A stretch of DNA of 64,000 nt from Luteipulveratus flavus. Lineage in GTDB: Bacteria; Actinomycetota; Actinomycetes; Actinomycetales; Dermatophilaceae. The notes beneath the pieces are model-generated. The model made no database searches, was not told the origin of the DNA, and saw nothing but the letters and a program-made list of their open reading frames with translations. Positions within the stretch are counted from its first letter, which is position 1; every line of letters starts with the position of its first letter. This document shows positions 22,768 through 30,532 of this stretch, piece by piece. The translations under genes and the position numbers were made by a program. The stretch is from the NCBI RefSeq assembly GCF_029080175.1, contig NZ_JARFJC010000040.1; one strand, 5' to 3'.

Positions 22768-24755
22768 ACCTCGGTGCCGCGGGGCACGCTCGTCCCGGGC
22801 GCCGGGTCCTGGTCGCGGACGGTGTCGAACAGACCGCCGAACAGGCGCTTCACCTTCACCTTCAGCCCGGCGTCCTGGAGAGTCCGGCGCGCCTGACCGG
22901 TGCTCTGGTCCACGACCCGCGGCACCGTGACCATCTGCGGACCCTTCGAGACGACCAGCTGCACCTGGCCGCCGCGGAACAGGGTGCCGCTGCCGGGGGA
23001 CTGACGGATGACGTTGCCCTGCGGCACGGTGTCGCTGAACTCCTGCGGGGCGAGCGACACCGTGAGGCCGGCATCGGTGATGGTGGTCGCCGCGGACGCC
23101 TGCGGCTGATCGGTCACGACGGGCACGGTGATCGGCTCGCGGCCCTTGCTCACGACGAGGTCGACCTTCGCGCCCTTCCTCAGCTCCGCGCCCGTGCCGG
23201 GACGGCTGCTGACGACCAGGCCGGACGCCACCGTCTCGCTGTAGGCCTGCGTCACCGTGCCCCGGGCGAGCCGGGCCGACGTCAGGCGCTGCTCCGCGGC
23301 CGCCTGGGAGACCCCGGGCAGCGTAGGGACCAGGTAGCGCTCCGGGCCCTTCGACACCTCGACGACGACCGCCTCGGACCGGCGCTGGTCGGCGCCGGCA
23401 CCCGGGACGGTCCGGACGACGGAGTCGCGGGCGACCGTCTCGCTGAACACCTCGCGCACCTGGACGGGCAGGCCCGCCTCGTCGATGGTGCGGACGGCGC
23501 TGCCGCGTCCGACGCCGACGACGTTCGGTACCGTCCTGGCGCCTCCGGGCCCTGCGGTGAACCACCAGGCGGCACCGCTGCCGGTGATCGCGACCAGAAC
23601 GGCGACGGCGGCGGCGATCCACCAGCCCGTACGCCGGTCGGGCGATCCGGCTCGCCGGGCGCCGCCGGGGCGTGGCCCGCCGGGACCAGCGGCCCGGACC
23701 GGCTTCATGCCCCTGGGCGGACCACCGGTGCGGGCGGTCGCGACGCGCCGGTCCGGCCCGGTGTGCGGTCGTGCGGGCCCAGCGCCGACGGGCGGGCGGC
23801 GCAGCGGGTCCGTGGCGCCGGTGCGACGGATGGCCCTCGTCGGCGTGACGGTCCCGGCCCGGGCCGGAGGCGACGCCGGCTCGGGCCGTCCGTCGAGCGT
23901 GTCGTCGTCCAGCCGGGCCCGGGTGCGGTGTACCTCCTGCAGCATGGCTGCGGCGTTCTCCGGCCGGTCCGTGGGGTCCTTCGCCGAGGCGAGCGCGACG
24001 AGGTCGTCCAGCTCGGTGGGAATGCCCGCGACCGCGTCGGAGGGACGGGGCACGGCGCCGTGCACGTGCTGGTAGGCGACGTGGATCGGGCTGTCGCCCG
24101 CGTACGCCTTCTCGCCCGTGAGCATCTCGAACAGCACCAGACCCGCGGAGTAGACGTCGCTGCGCTGGTCGACCGTGCCGTGCTCCACCTGCTCCGGAGA
24201 GAGGTAGGCGGCCGTGCCGAGCAGGACGTCGCTGTTCGTGGTCAGCGTGTCGGTGGTGACCGCCCGGGCGAGGCCGAAGTCGGCGACCTTGACGGAGCCG
24301 TCCTCACTGATCAGGACGTTCTCGGGCTTGACGTCCCGGTGGATCAGGCCCGCGCCGTGCGCGGCGGCCAGCGCCCGCAGCACGACCTCGAAGATGTCCA
24401 GGGCAGCGCGAGCGGTCAGGGGGGCGTCGGCGCGGATGACGTCACGCAGCGTCCGCCCGCGCACGAGCTCCATGACCAGGAACACGTACGTCCCGTCCTG
24501 GCCCTGGTCGTAGACGCTGACGACGTGGGGGTGGGAGAGGCGGGCCGCCGACCTGGCCTCGCGCCGGAACCGGGCGACGAACGCCTCGTCGCGGCTGAGG
24601 TCGGCGCGCATGACCTTCAGGGCGATCTCGCGGTCCAGGCGCTCGTCGACCGCGACGAACACCGACGCCATGCCACCGTCGGCGTGGTGGGAGACCACGC
24701 GGTACCGACCGTCGATCACACGACCGACGAGTGACGACGACGCGACCTTGGACAC
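22749..24755 (-). CDS. pknL: Serine/threonine protein kinase with PASTA repeats (PknL-type)
   Basis: 668 residues. The kinase domain (about 17-280) has K47 (ALKVM), the catalytic loop HRDVKPEN with D141, DFG at 159-161 and SPEQ. A Pro/Arg-rich juxtamembrane region (about 290-375) follows, then one membrane helix (378-400) and four extracellular PASTA repeats (about 407-668) expected to sense peptidoglycan or lipid II fragments. M. tuberculosis PknL at the same locus lacks the PASTA part, so this is a fuller architecture. A TACACT -10 sits 6 nt before the GTG. The adjacent genes, a LysM lytic transglycosylase and an Rv2175c-like protein, suggest a cell-wall signalling unit. Confidence 0.93.
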   Translation of the reverse strand: MSKVASSSLVGRVIDGRYRVVSHHADGGMASVFVAVDERLDREIALKVMRADLSRDEAFVARFRREARSAARLSHPHVVSVYDQGQDGTYVFLVMELVRGRTLRDVIRADAPLTARAALDIFEVVLRALAAAHGAGLIHRDVKPENVLISEDGSVKVADFGLARAVTTDTLTTNSDVLLGTAAYLSPEQVEHGTVDQRSDVYSAGLVLFEMLTGEKAYAGDSPIHVAYQHVHGAVPRPSDAVAGIPTELDDLVALASAKDPTDRPENAAAMLQEVHRTRARLDDDTLDGRPEPASPPARAGTVTPTRAIRRTGATDPLRRPPVGAGPARPHTGPDRRVATARTGGPPRGMKPVRAAGPGGPRPGGARRAGSPDRRTGWWIAAAVAVLVAITGSGAAWWFTAGPGGARTVPNVVGVGRGSAVRTIDEAGLPVQVREVFSETVARDSVVRTVPGAGADQRRSEAVVVEVSKGPERYLVPTLPGVSQAAAEQRLTSARLARGTVTQAYSETVASGLVVSSRPGTGAELRKGAKVDLVVSKGREPITVPVVTDQPQASAATTITDAGLTVSLAPQEFSDTVPQGNVIRQSPGSGTLFRGGQVQLVVSKGPQMVTVPRVVDQSTGQARRTLQDAGLKVKVKRLFGGLFDTVRDQDPAPGTSVPRGTEVTVSVV

Positions 24756-24761
24756 GCCCCG

Positions 24762-24767
24762 AGTGTA
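24762..24767 (-). promoter_or_regulatory. -10 element TACACT, leaderless start of pknL
   Basis: On the minus strand TACACT ends 6 nt before the GTG at 24755; there is no ribosome-binding site. Confidence 0.5.
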
Positions 24768-24819
24768 CGGAGGCCGGGCGGAGGGGCCGGACAGGCGCGG
24801 CGAGACGGCGCCGTCCGCC

Positions 24820-26286
24820 TCAGAAGCGGGCCATGTGCTGCTTGACGCTGCGGACGTAGGCGCGGGTGTCGGGGTACATGCCGTTCTTCCGCACGCCGCC
24901 GAGCCCCTGGTAGTAGCCGGCGATGGCCTGGTCGCGGCTGCTCGCGTGCGTCGTCAGCCAGCGCAGGAGCACGACACCCGCTGTGACGTTGTCGCGCGGG
25001 TTCATCAGGTTGAGCCGCCGCCCGACCATGTCACTGCACCACGTGCCGGTGCTCGGCATCACCTGCATCACCCCGACGGCGTTCGCCACGGACACCGAGC
25101 GCTGGTTCCACCCCGACTCCTGCCACCCGATCGCGAGCGCGAGCCGAGGATCCACGCCGTAGCGGCGGGCGGTCTGCACGATGAGGTCCCGGGTCTGGCT
25201 GCGGGAGGGGACGGCCACGTGGCGCAGCGCCTCGCGGTTGCGGCTCGCCGACGCCACGACGTGGTCGGGGTAGGTACGGCCCAGGAACGTGTTGGAGCTG
25301 TTCCGGCTGCTGCGGCCGGACGACGTGGGGGCGGTGTGCTTCGGGGCCGGCTTGGCTTTCGGTGGGGCCGGCTTGGCGTGGGGAGGTGTCGCCTTCGGAG
25401 GAGCCGGCTTGGTCTTCGGAGGGGCCGGCTTCGGCGCGGGCCTGGGGGCGGGCTTCGGCGCGGGTCTGGGAGCGGGCTTGGCCTGCGGGGGTGCGGGCTC
25501 GGGTGCCGGTTTCGCCTGCGGGGGCGCCGGTTTCGGCGTCGGTCGTGCCGGGGCGGGAGCCGGGACGGGCTGCCCCTTCGCCGGGATGCGCAGCACGGTA
25601 CCCACCGACACCCGGTTCGGGTCCGACATGTGGTTCGCGTTCATCAGGGCGCGCCAGCCGACGCCGTACCGGACGCCGAGGCCGATGAGGTTCTCGCCCG
25701 GCCGGACCGTGTGGGTCCGCGGCAGCACCGCCGACCTGGACACCGGGTGCCGCGGCGTGGCGGCGCGGGGCGTGGCGGGGGTCGGCCTCGCCGGGGCCTG
25801 GACGGGTGTGCCGGGCCGGACCGGGACCTGCAGGACCCGGCCGACCGCGATCTGGTTCGGGTTGGCGAGGCCGTTGGCCTTCATCAGGGCCGACCAGCCG
25901 ACGCCGTACCGGATGCCGAGCGTGATGAGGTTGTCGCCCGGCCGCACGACGTGGGTGCGCAGCTGCCGGACGGGCTGCTTGTGAGCCGTGGCCGCACGAG
26001 GCGCCACCGCGGCCCGAGCCGCCGGCCTGGTCACCGGGGCGGCCGAGCGGACGGGTGCCTTCCCCGTCGGGACCTGGATCACCGCGCCCACCGGGAGCCT
26101 GCGCGGGTCGCTGATGCGGTTCTTGTGCACGAGCACGGCGATCGAGGTCTGGTGGGTGCGGGCGAGCTTGGCCAACGAGTCACCCGGCCGGACGGTGTAG
26201 CGCGCCCAGGTCCGGCCCGCGACCTGCTCGTCGATGCTGTGCAGCGCGTGCGGGTTCGGCGGAGGGGTGTAGTCGAACGGTGCCAT
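24820..26286 (-). CDS. Triple-LysM lytic transglycosylase (SLT domain)
   Basis: 488 residues. Three LysM peptidoglycan-binding repeats lie at about 29-73, 111-155 and 191-235 (each starting with xVRPGDxL/ENL). A Pro/Ala/Lys linker spans 238-320 and a C-terminal goose-lysozyme/SLT domain 362-485, with the catalytic glutamate E390 in GWQESGW and the QVMPSTG and AGYYQG motifs. It should cleave glycan strands of peptidoglycan. Oddly there is no signal peptide or membrane helix at the N-terminus (MAPFDYTPPPNPHA), nor in the frame upstream. ATG 26286 is preceded by GAGAGGA. Located just upstream of pknL on the same strand. Confidence 0.88.
   Translation of the reverse strand: MAPFDYTPPPNPHALHSIDEQVAGRTWARYTVRPGDSLAKLARTHQTSIAVLVHKNRISDPRRLPVGAVIQVPTGKAPVRSAAPVTRPAARAAVAPRAATAHKQPVRQLRTHVVRPGDNLITLGIRYGVGWSALMKANGLANPNQIAVGRVLQVPVRPGTPVQAPARPTPATPRAATPRHPVSRSAVLPRTHTVRPGENLIGLGVRYGVGWRALMNANHMSDPNRVSVGTVLRIPAKGQPVPAPAPARPTPKPAPPQAKPAPEPAPPQAKPAPRPAPKPAPRPAPKPAPPKTKPAPPKATPPHAKPAPPKAKPAPKHTAPTSSGRSSRNSSNTFLGRTYPDHVVASASRNREALRHVAVPSRSQTRDLIVQTARRYGVDPRLALAIGWQESGWNQRSVSVANAVGVMQVMPSTGTWCSDMVGRRLNLMNPRDNVTAGVVLLRWLTTHASSRDQAIAGYYQGLGGVRKNGMYPDTRAYVRSVKQHMARF
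25327..25575 (-). repeat. Low-complexity Pro-Ala-Lys linker repeats
   Basis: About 83 codons made of irregular repeats such as PKPAPP, PAPRPAPK and APPKTKPAPPK between the LysM and SLT domains. The DNA is a degenerate tandem repeat and is likely to vary in length between strains. Confidence 0.8.
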
Positions 26287-26462
26287 CGGTCGTCCTCTCG
26301 CCCTGGGCTGCTCTGGCTCTGCACCACCGGCCGGCGTCGGCGCTGGTGATCGTGGTGCTGGAGTGGCGCCTGTGACCGTGCTCGGCGACGCTAACGAACT
26401 TCGGCGGGGGTTCCACGCAGGCGCGCCACGGAGCACTCCGACCGCTCTGGCACCCTGAGCAC

Positions 26463-26840
26463 GTGACTGATGATGCGAACGACCGCACGCTGGAGCGGCT
26501 GGTCGGTGACTGGCTGACCGTCCCGGACCTCGCCGAGGCACTCGATCTCCCGTTGCGCAAGGTGCGTCAGATGATCGCCGACCGCGAGCTGCTCGCGCAC
26601 CGGGTGGGGGAGCGGGACGTCGTCGCCGTACCGGCCCAGTTCGTCCTCGACGGTGCCGTGCTGCCGAACCTCGGTGGGACGATCACCGTGCTCGGCGACG
26701 CGGGGCTGAGCGACGACGAGGCGCTCATCTGGCTCTTCACGCCTGACCCGACGCTCCCGATCGAGGGTGCGCCGGTGCACATGTTGATCGCCGGCCGCCG
26801 GGCCGAGGTGCGCAAGCGCGCACAGGAGCTCGCGTTCTGA
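26463..26840 (+). CDS. Rv2175c-like winged-helix DNA-binding protein
   Basis: 125 residues. It has an N-terminal helix-turn-helix (WLTVPDLAEALDLPLRKVRQMIADRELLAHRVGERD) and the family signature ALIWLFTPDPTLP followed by RAEVRKRAQELAF, as in M. tuberculosis Rv2175c. That protein is a DNA-binding substrate of PknL, phosphorylated near its N-terminus. Here the kinase gene lies close by on the other strand, and the short N-terminal tail contains a threonine at position 9. A CACCCT -10-like element ends 6 nt before the GTG. The lycopene cyclase genes follow after one base, so it may share their transcript. Confidence 0.88.
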   Translation: MTDDANDRTLERLVGDWLTVPDLAEALDLPLRKVRQMIADRELLAHRVGERDVVAVPAQFVLDGAVLPNLGGTITVLGDAGLSDDEALIWLFTPDPTLPIEGAPVHMLIAGRRAEVRKRAQELAF

Positions 26841-26841
26841 G

Positions 26842-27174
26842 ATGAGACACCTGGCGTACGCCGGGATGCTGGTGTTCTGCCTGCTCGGCACCCTTCCGCT
26901 GGACCGCTGGTTCGGTCTCGGAGTGCTGAGGCAGGCACGGCGGCTCTCGCTGACCCTTCTGCTGGCCGCCGGACCGTTCCTGGTGTGGGACCTGCTGGCG
27001 ACCCACGCCGGGCACTGGTGGTTCGACCCCGCTCAGACGCTGCCCACGCGGGTGCTCGGCGTCCCCTGGGAGGAGGTCGGCTTCTTCGTGGTGATCCCGG
27101 TCGCGGCCGTTCTCACCCATGCCGCCGTCGGCGAGGTCGTCGGCCGGCGGCGGGCCAGGCGGGCGTCGCGGTGA
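26842..27174 (+). CDS. crtYc: Heterodimeric lycopene beta-cyclase subunit, CrtYc type
   Basis: 110 residues with three transmembrane helices (about 4-20, 33-53 and 75-97). It carries the lycopene cyclase domain motif PWEEVGFFVVIP, a variant of P(L/V)EExxFFxVxP. Together with the next gene it would form the split cyclase that closes the ends of lycopene to beta-rings. It starts 1 nt after the upstream stop and overlaps the next gene by 4 nt (GTGA). Confidence 0.82.
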   Translation: MRHLAYAGMLVFCLLGTLPLDRWFGLGVLRQARRLSLTLLLAAGPFLVWDLLATHAGHWWFDPAQTLPTRVLGVPWEEVGFFVVIPVAAVLTHAAVGEVVGRRRARRASR

Positions 27175-27530
27175 GCTACACCGCGCTCGTCGGCTGCGCC
27201 ATCCCGCTGGTAGTCCTGCTCGACCTGCTCGTGCTGCGGACCCGTCTGGTGTGCACCGCGACCTGGTGGGCGTCGTACGCGGTGATCGTGGGGTTCCAGC
27301 TGCTCACGAACGGCTGGCTCACCGGCCGGGGCATCGTCCGGTACGACCCCGGCACGGTGATCGGCGGCGGGCAGCCGGTGCTCGTCGGCGACGGTCGCCT
27401 GGTCTTCGCTCCCGTGGAGGACCTCGGGTTCGGGTTCGCGCTCGTCCTGCTCACCTGCGCCGTGTGGACCCGCCTGGGGGGTCGTGAGACCGACCGTGGC
27501 GCGTCCGGCTCAGGAGGAGCGAGCCGTTGA
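27171..27530 (+). CDS. crtYd: Heterodimeric lycopene beta-cyclase subunit, CrtYd type
   Basis: 119 residues with three predicted membrane helices and the motif PVEDLGFGFALVLLT, the CrtYd counterpart of the subunit upstream. GTG 27171 overlaps the crtYc stop. The 3' end overlaps the convergent prenyltransferase gene by 21 bp. No phytoene synthase or desaturase is present in the window, so lycopene would have to come from genes elsewhere. Confidence 0.82.
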   Translation: MSYTALVGCAIPLVVLLDLLVLRTRLVCTATWWASYAVIVGFQLLTNGWLTGRGIVRYDPGTVIGGGQPVLVGDGRLVFAPVEDLGFGFALVLLTCAVWTRLGGRETDRGASGSGGASR

Positions 27531-28595
27531 GATCCCGATCAGGTCCTCCAGGGCCTCGCGCGCCGCGGGCTCCAGGCTCGTGGCCTGCGCCAGGGCGTCC
27601 TGGGCGGACCGGGCCAGCGCCGTGATGAGGTCCTCGACCTGCTCGACCGCCCCGGTGTCGGAGATGGTCTCGCGCACGGTGGCGACCTCGGCCTCGTCGA
27701 GGTCGGGCCGGCCGAACACCGACTCGAAGCGCTCCGTCTGCGCCGCGTCGAGGCGGTCGAGGGCGTAGGCGATCAGCACGGTGCGCTTGCCCTCGCGCAG
27801 GTCGTCGCCGGCGGGCTTGCCGGTCTGCTGCGGGTCGCCGTAGACGCCGAGCAGGTCGTCCCGCAGCTGGAACGCCTCGCCGAGCGCCAGTCCGTACGCC
27901 GAGAGGTGACCGGCCGTCGCCTCGTCGGCTCCGGCGCACAGCGCGCCGATCAGCAGCGGCTGCTCGACGGTGTAGCGGGCGCTCTTGACCCGCGCCACGT
28001 GCCGGGCGCGCGCGACCCGCTCATCGGTCGAGGAGCCCTCCCAGCCCAGGGCCGCCTCGAGGACGTCGAGGAACTGGCCCCCCATCAGCTGGGTGCGCAT
28101 CGCGTCGAACAGCGCGCGTCCGCGTGCGAGCTCGGGCTCGGGCAGCCCGCTCGTCGCGTACATCTCGTCGGTCCAGGTCAGGCACAGGTCGCCGGTCAGG
28201 ACGGCGCCCGCGGCACCGAACCGCGCACTGTCGCCCTGCCAGCCGCTGTCGCGGTGCAGCACCTCGATCCGCCGGTGCACCGCCGGCGCGCCACGCCGCG
28301 TGTCGCTGTCGTCCATGACGTCGTCGTGGATGAGGGCCGCTGCCTGGAACATCTCCATCGCGGCGGCGGCCCGGACGAGCTCGTCGCTGTCGACGCCGCC
28401 GAGCGCGCGGTATCCCCAGTAGAAGAAGGCAGCGCGCAGCCGCTTGCCGCCGCTGAGCAGGTCGGTCGCGGCCGCCATCAGGATGTCGGTGGCAGGCCCG
28501 ACGGGGGCGAGCACCTCCTGCTGCGACTTCAGCTGGGTGTCGATCGCGGCCTGCACGCGAGAGCGCAGCGAGTCGACGTCCAGGGGGCTGGCCAA
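27510..28595 (-). CDS. idsA: Polyprenyl (geranylgeranyl-type) diphosphate synthase
   Basis: 361 residues. It contains the first aspartate-rich motif DDVMDDSDTRRG, the GGKRLR substrate loop and the second aspartate motif QLRDDLLGVYGD, typical of trans-prenyltransferases making C15-C25 chains. I chose the TTG start at 28595: GGAAGGA lies about 8 nt upstream, and a TACGCT -10 (28627-28632) would place the transcription start downstream of the alternative GTG at 28625. Its product could feed the lycopene cyclase pathway encoded convergently. M. tuberculosis idsA2 (Rv2173) is at the same place. Confidence 0.9.
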   Translation of the reverse strand: MASPLDVDSLRSRVQAAIDTQLKSQQEVLAPVGPATDILMAAATDLLSGGKRLRAAFFYWGYRALGGVDSDELVRAAAAMEMFQAAALIHDDVMDDSDTRRGAPAVHRRIEVLHRDSGWQGDSARFGAAGAVLTGDLCLTWTDEMYATSGLPEPELARGRALFDAMRTQLMGGQFLDVLEAALGWEGSSTDERVARARHVARVKSARYTVEQPLLIGALCAGADEATAGHLSAYGLALGEAFQLRDDLLGVYGDPQQTGKPAGDDLREGKRTVLIAYALDRLDAAQTERFESVFGRPDLDEAEVATVRETISDTGAVEQVEDLITALARSAQDALAQATSLEPAAREALEDLIGISTARSS

Positions 28596-28649
28596 CGAGA
28601 GTCCTTCCGTCAGGTGGTCCGTCACGAGCGTACGGGGCGCCGATGTGTC

Positions 28650-28655
28650 TACGAT
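28650..28655 (+). promoter_or_regulatory. -10 element TACGAT, leaderless start of metF
   Basis: TACGAT ends 7 nt before the ATG at 28663. It is 18 bp from the opposed idsA -10 (TACGCT on the minus strand, 28627-28632). Confidence 0.5.
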
Positions 28656-28662
28656 CGGCGGC

Positions 28663-29565
28663 ATGTCCGTCGCCGCCGGCCGCCAGGTCCAGTCTGCCGC
28701 TGTCTCGATCCCGCAGATGCTGGCCGACCCCGGCACCGCCTACAGCTTCGAGTTCTTCCCACCGAAGGACGACGCGTCCGAGGCGGTGCTGTGGGAGTCC
28801 GTACGCCGGATCGAGCAGATCCGCCCGTCCTTCGTGTCCGTCACGTACGGCGCGGGTGGATCCACCCGTGATCGTACGGTCCGCGTGACCGGACGGATCG
28901 CCCGTGAGACGACCCTGGTCCCGATGGCGCACCTCACCTGTGTGGGGTCGTCGGTCGCGGAGCTGCGGCAGGTGATCGGTGAGTACGCCGCAGCGGGCGT
29001 CTCGAACGTCCTCGCCCTGCGCGGCGACCCCCAGGGCGGGCTGGACGCGCCGTGGGTCGCCCACCCCGAGGGTCTGGACCACGCGGACGACCTGGTCCGG
29101 CTGGTCCGCTCGCTCGGGCGGTTCACGGTCGGTGTCGCGGCGTTCCCGGACAAGCACCCGGAGTCGGCGACCCTGGAGGACGACGCCGAGACGCTGGTGC
29201 GCAAGGCGGACGCCGGCGCGCAGTTCGCGATCACCCAGATGGTCACCGACGTCGACGCCTACCTGCGGCTGCGGGACCTCGTCGCCGCGCGGGGCCGGGA
29301 CATCCCGATCGTCCCGGGTCTGATGCCGGTGACCCGCTTCGGTCAGCTGCAGCGGATGACCGCCCTCAACGGTCAGCCGCTGGCCGCCGAGGTCGTCCGG
29401 CGGATCGAGGCGGTCCAGGACGACGAGGCGGCCGTGCGCGCCGAAGGCATCGCCATCGCGACGGAGCACGCCGAGCGGCTGCGGTCCGAAGGCGCGCCGG
29501 GGCTGCACTTCATCACCATGAACCGGTCCACCGCGACCCTCGAGGTCTTCGCGAACCTGCGCTGA
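28663..29565 (+). CDS. metF: Methylenetetrahydrofolate reductase
   Basis: 300 residues, the flavin-dependent enzyme that makes 5-methyltetrahydrofolate for methionine synthesis. Landmarks: SFEFFPPKDD near the N-terminus, SVTYGAGGSTRDRT, AHLTCVG, NVLALRGDPQGG, and ITQMVTD plus PGLMPVTRFGQLQRM in the second half. Length is normal. It converges on the YbaK-type gene with a hairpin spanning both stops. Confidence 0.95.
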   Translation: MSVAAGRQVQSAAVSIPQMLADPGTAYSFEFFPPKDDASEAVLWESVRRIEQIRPSFVSVTYGAGGSTRDRTVRVTGRIARETTLVPMAHLTCVGSSVAELRQVIGEYAAAGVSNVLALRGDPQGGLDAPWVAHPEGLDHADDLVRLVRSLGRFTVGVAAFPDKHPESATLEDDAETLVRKADAGAQFAITQMVTDVDAYLRLRDLVAARGRDIPIVPGLMPVTRFGQLQRMTALNGQPLAAEVVRRIEAVQDDEAAVRAEGIAIATEHAERLRSEGAPGLHFITMNRSTATLEVFANLR

Positions 29566-29578
29566 GCCTCGGCTCAGC
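29561..29578. terminator. Bidirectional hairpin over the metF and ybaK-type stops
   Basis: An 8-bp perfect inverted repeat (29561-29568 with 29571-29578) contains both stop codons of the convergent genes. Confidence 0.55.
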
Positions 29579-30128
29579 CGACCTCCGCGGCGTGCCCCGC
29601 GGTGATGCGCAGCAGCTCGCCGTAGGTGGTGGAGAACACCGCTCGCGGGTGTCCAGCAGTCACCCACACCTCGACGCACCGGCTGAGCGCCACGTCGACC
29701 ACCGTCTCGATCGGCTCGCGCAGACCGACGGGCGCGATCCCGTCGACGGGGAACCCCGTCAGCTGCTCGACGGCGTTCGCCTCCATGTGCTCCAGGTGGG
29801 CCAGGTCGAGCACCTCGCACAGCTTCACGGTGTCGACGTCGTGGCCGCTCGAGGCCACCACCAGCAGCGGTGACTGCTGACGGTCCAGGTCGTACGCCCG
29901 GTACACCGTCGTGCGGGCGACCTGACTGACGTCGACCCCGAGCAGCGCGGCCGTCGCGGTAGGCCCCTGAGCCGGTCCGCGGATGGCGAAGGTCCGACCG
30001 GTCGCTCGCTGCTCCAGCAGCGCCTGCCGCACCCGGATGACCGCCGGATCACGGCTCAGCTGCCGGCTGTCGGTGGTCGAGGGCAGAGTCGGGCCGTTCG
30101 TGGTGCTCGCCCCCGTGTCGTCCGACAT
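29574..30128 (-). CDS. YbaK/EbsC-type aminoacyl-tRNA deacylase
   Basis: 184 residues. After a disordered 35-residue N-terminus it has the YbaK fold, with ARTTVYRAYDLDRQQSPLLVVASSGHDVDTVKL (in parts) and the glycine/proline loop TGFPVDGIAPVGLREP that forms the active site. Such proteins hydrolyse misacylated tRNAs (for example Cys- or Ala-tRNA-Pro). The actinobacterial subgroup's substrate is untested. TACCGT ends 6 nt before the ATG. Confidence 0.85.
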   Translation of the reverse strand: MSDDTGASTTNGPTLPSTTDSRQLSRDPAVIRVRQALLEQRATGRTFAIRGPAQGPTATAALLGVDVSQVARTTVYRAYDLDRQQSPLLVVASSGHDVDTVKLCEVLDLAHLEHMEANAVEQLTGFPVDGIAPVGLREPIETVVDVALSRCVEVWVTAGHPRAVFSTTYGELLRITAGHAAEVG

Positions 30129-30134
30129 GGCAGG

Positions 30135-30140
30135 ACGGTA
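30135..30140 (-). promoter_or_regulatory. -10 element TACCGT, leaderless start of the YbaK-type gene
   Basis: On the minus strand TACCGT ends 6 nt before the ATG at 30128. Confidence 0.5.
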
Positions 30141-30184
30141 GCGGCAGCGCCGGTGACATGCGCGGATTTGCCGGCCTGGCGGGG

Positions 30185-30213
30185 TTGGCGCCGTCGGCGC
30201 GGAGCGCTAGTCT
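30185..30213 (+). promoter_or_regulatory. Promoter TTGGCG-N17-TAGTCT for the DUF6504 operon
   Basis: A -35 TTGGCG (30185-30190) and -10 TAGTCT (30208-30213) are separated by 17 bp, ideal for the housekeeping sigma factor. The LexA box begins 8 nt downstream, covering the expected transcription start. Confidence 0.6.
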
Positions 30214-30221
30214 CGACCCAG

Positions 30222-30237
30222 TCGAACAGGTGTTCGA
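30222..30237 (+). promoter_or_regulatory. LexA-binding SOS box (TCGAAC-N4-GTTCGA)
   Basis: TCGAACAGGTGTTCGA is a perfect match to the actinobacterial LexA consensus, two 6-bp arms with a 4-bp spacer. It sits between the promoter and the DUF6504 start, so bound LexA would block initiation or clearance. Confidence 0.85.
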
Positions 30238-30258
30238 TAAGACGTTCGGAGGTGAGTG

Positions 30259-30531
30259 GTGGGAGCGGTGCAGGAGGAGGTCGACGTGCGTCCGGTCGCT
30301 CAGGGGACGGGCGAGCCGTCGATGTTCGTGTGGCGGGGTCGGCTCTTCGTCGTCCGCCGGGTGGTGGCACGGCGCAGCACCGAGCGGTCCACGCGTGCAC
30401 ACGTCGTGTGGCGCGTCGAGGCGAGCGCCGGCCGGGAGCACGGTTGCGCGACGTTCGACCTCTCCTACGGGGCACCGGTGCCGGTCGGTCCGTCCGGCGG
30501 CGGGTGGACCCTGCTGCCGGTCGGGGGTTGA
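30259..30531 (+). CDS. DUF6504 family protein
   Basis: 90 residues. The conserved core reads MFVWRGRLFVVRRVVARR and then VVWRVEASAGRE, DLSY and GGWTLLPV, which is the DUF6504 pattern. In actinobacteria these small proteins are often neighbours of DNA-damage polymerase genes (ImuB/DnaE2 or DinB). The GTG at 30259 has GGAGG 6 nt upstream; 30256 is the alternative. A perfect LexA box upstream makes DNA-damage induction likely. It precedes the SAV_6107-type HEPN gene by a single base, so the two form an operon. Confidence 0.78.
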   Translation: MGAVQEEVDVRPVAQGTGEPSMFVWRGRLFVVRRVVARRSTERSTRAHVVWRVEASAGREHGCATFDLSYGAPVPVGPSGGGWTLLPVGG

Positions 30532-30532
30532 G

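Noticed and set aside
25327..25575. Minisatellite or CRISPR-like repeat
   Set aside because: The periodicity follows codons for a Pro-Ala-Lys linker inside an intact reading frame.
26463..27530. Reading crtYc and crtYd as one frameshifted fused cyclase
   Set aside because: Each has its own start, a clean GTGA overlap and a separate cyclase motif, as in the known two-subunit lycopene cyclases.
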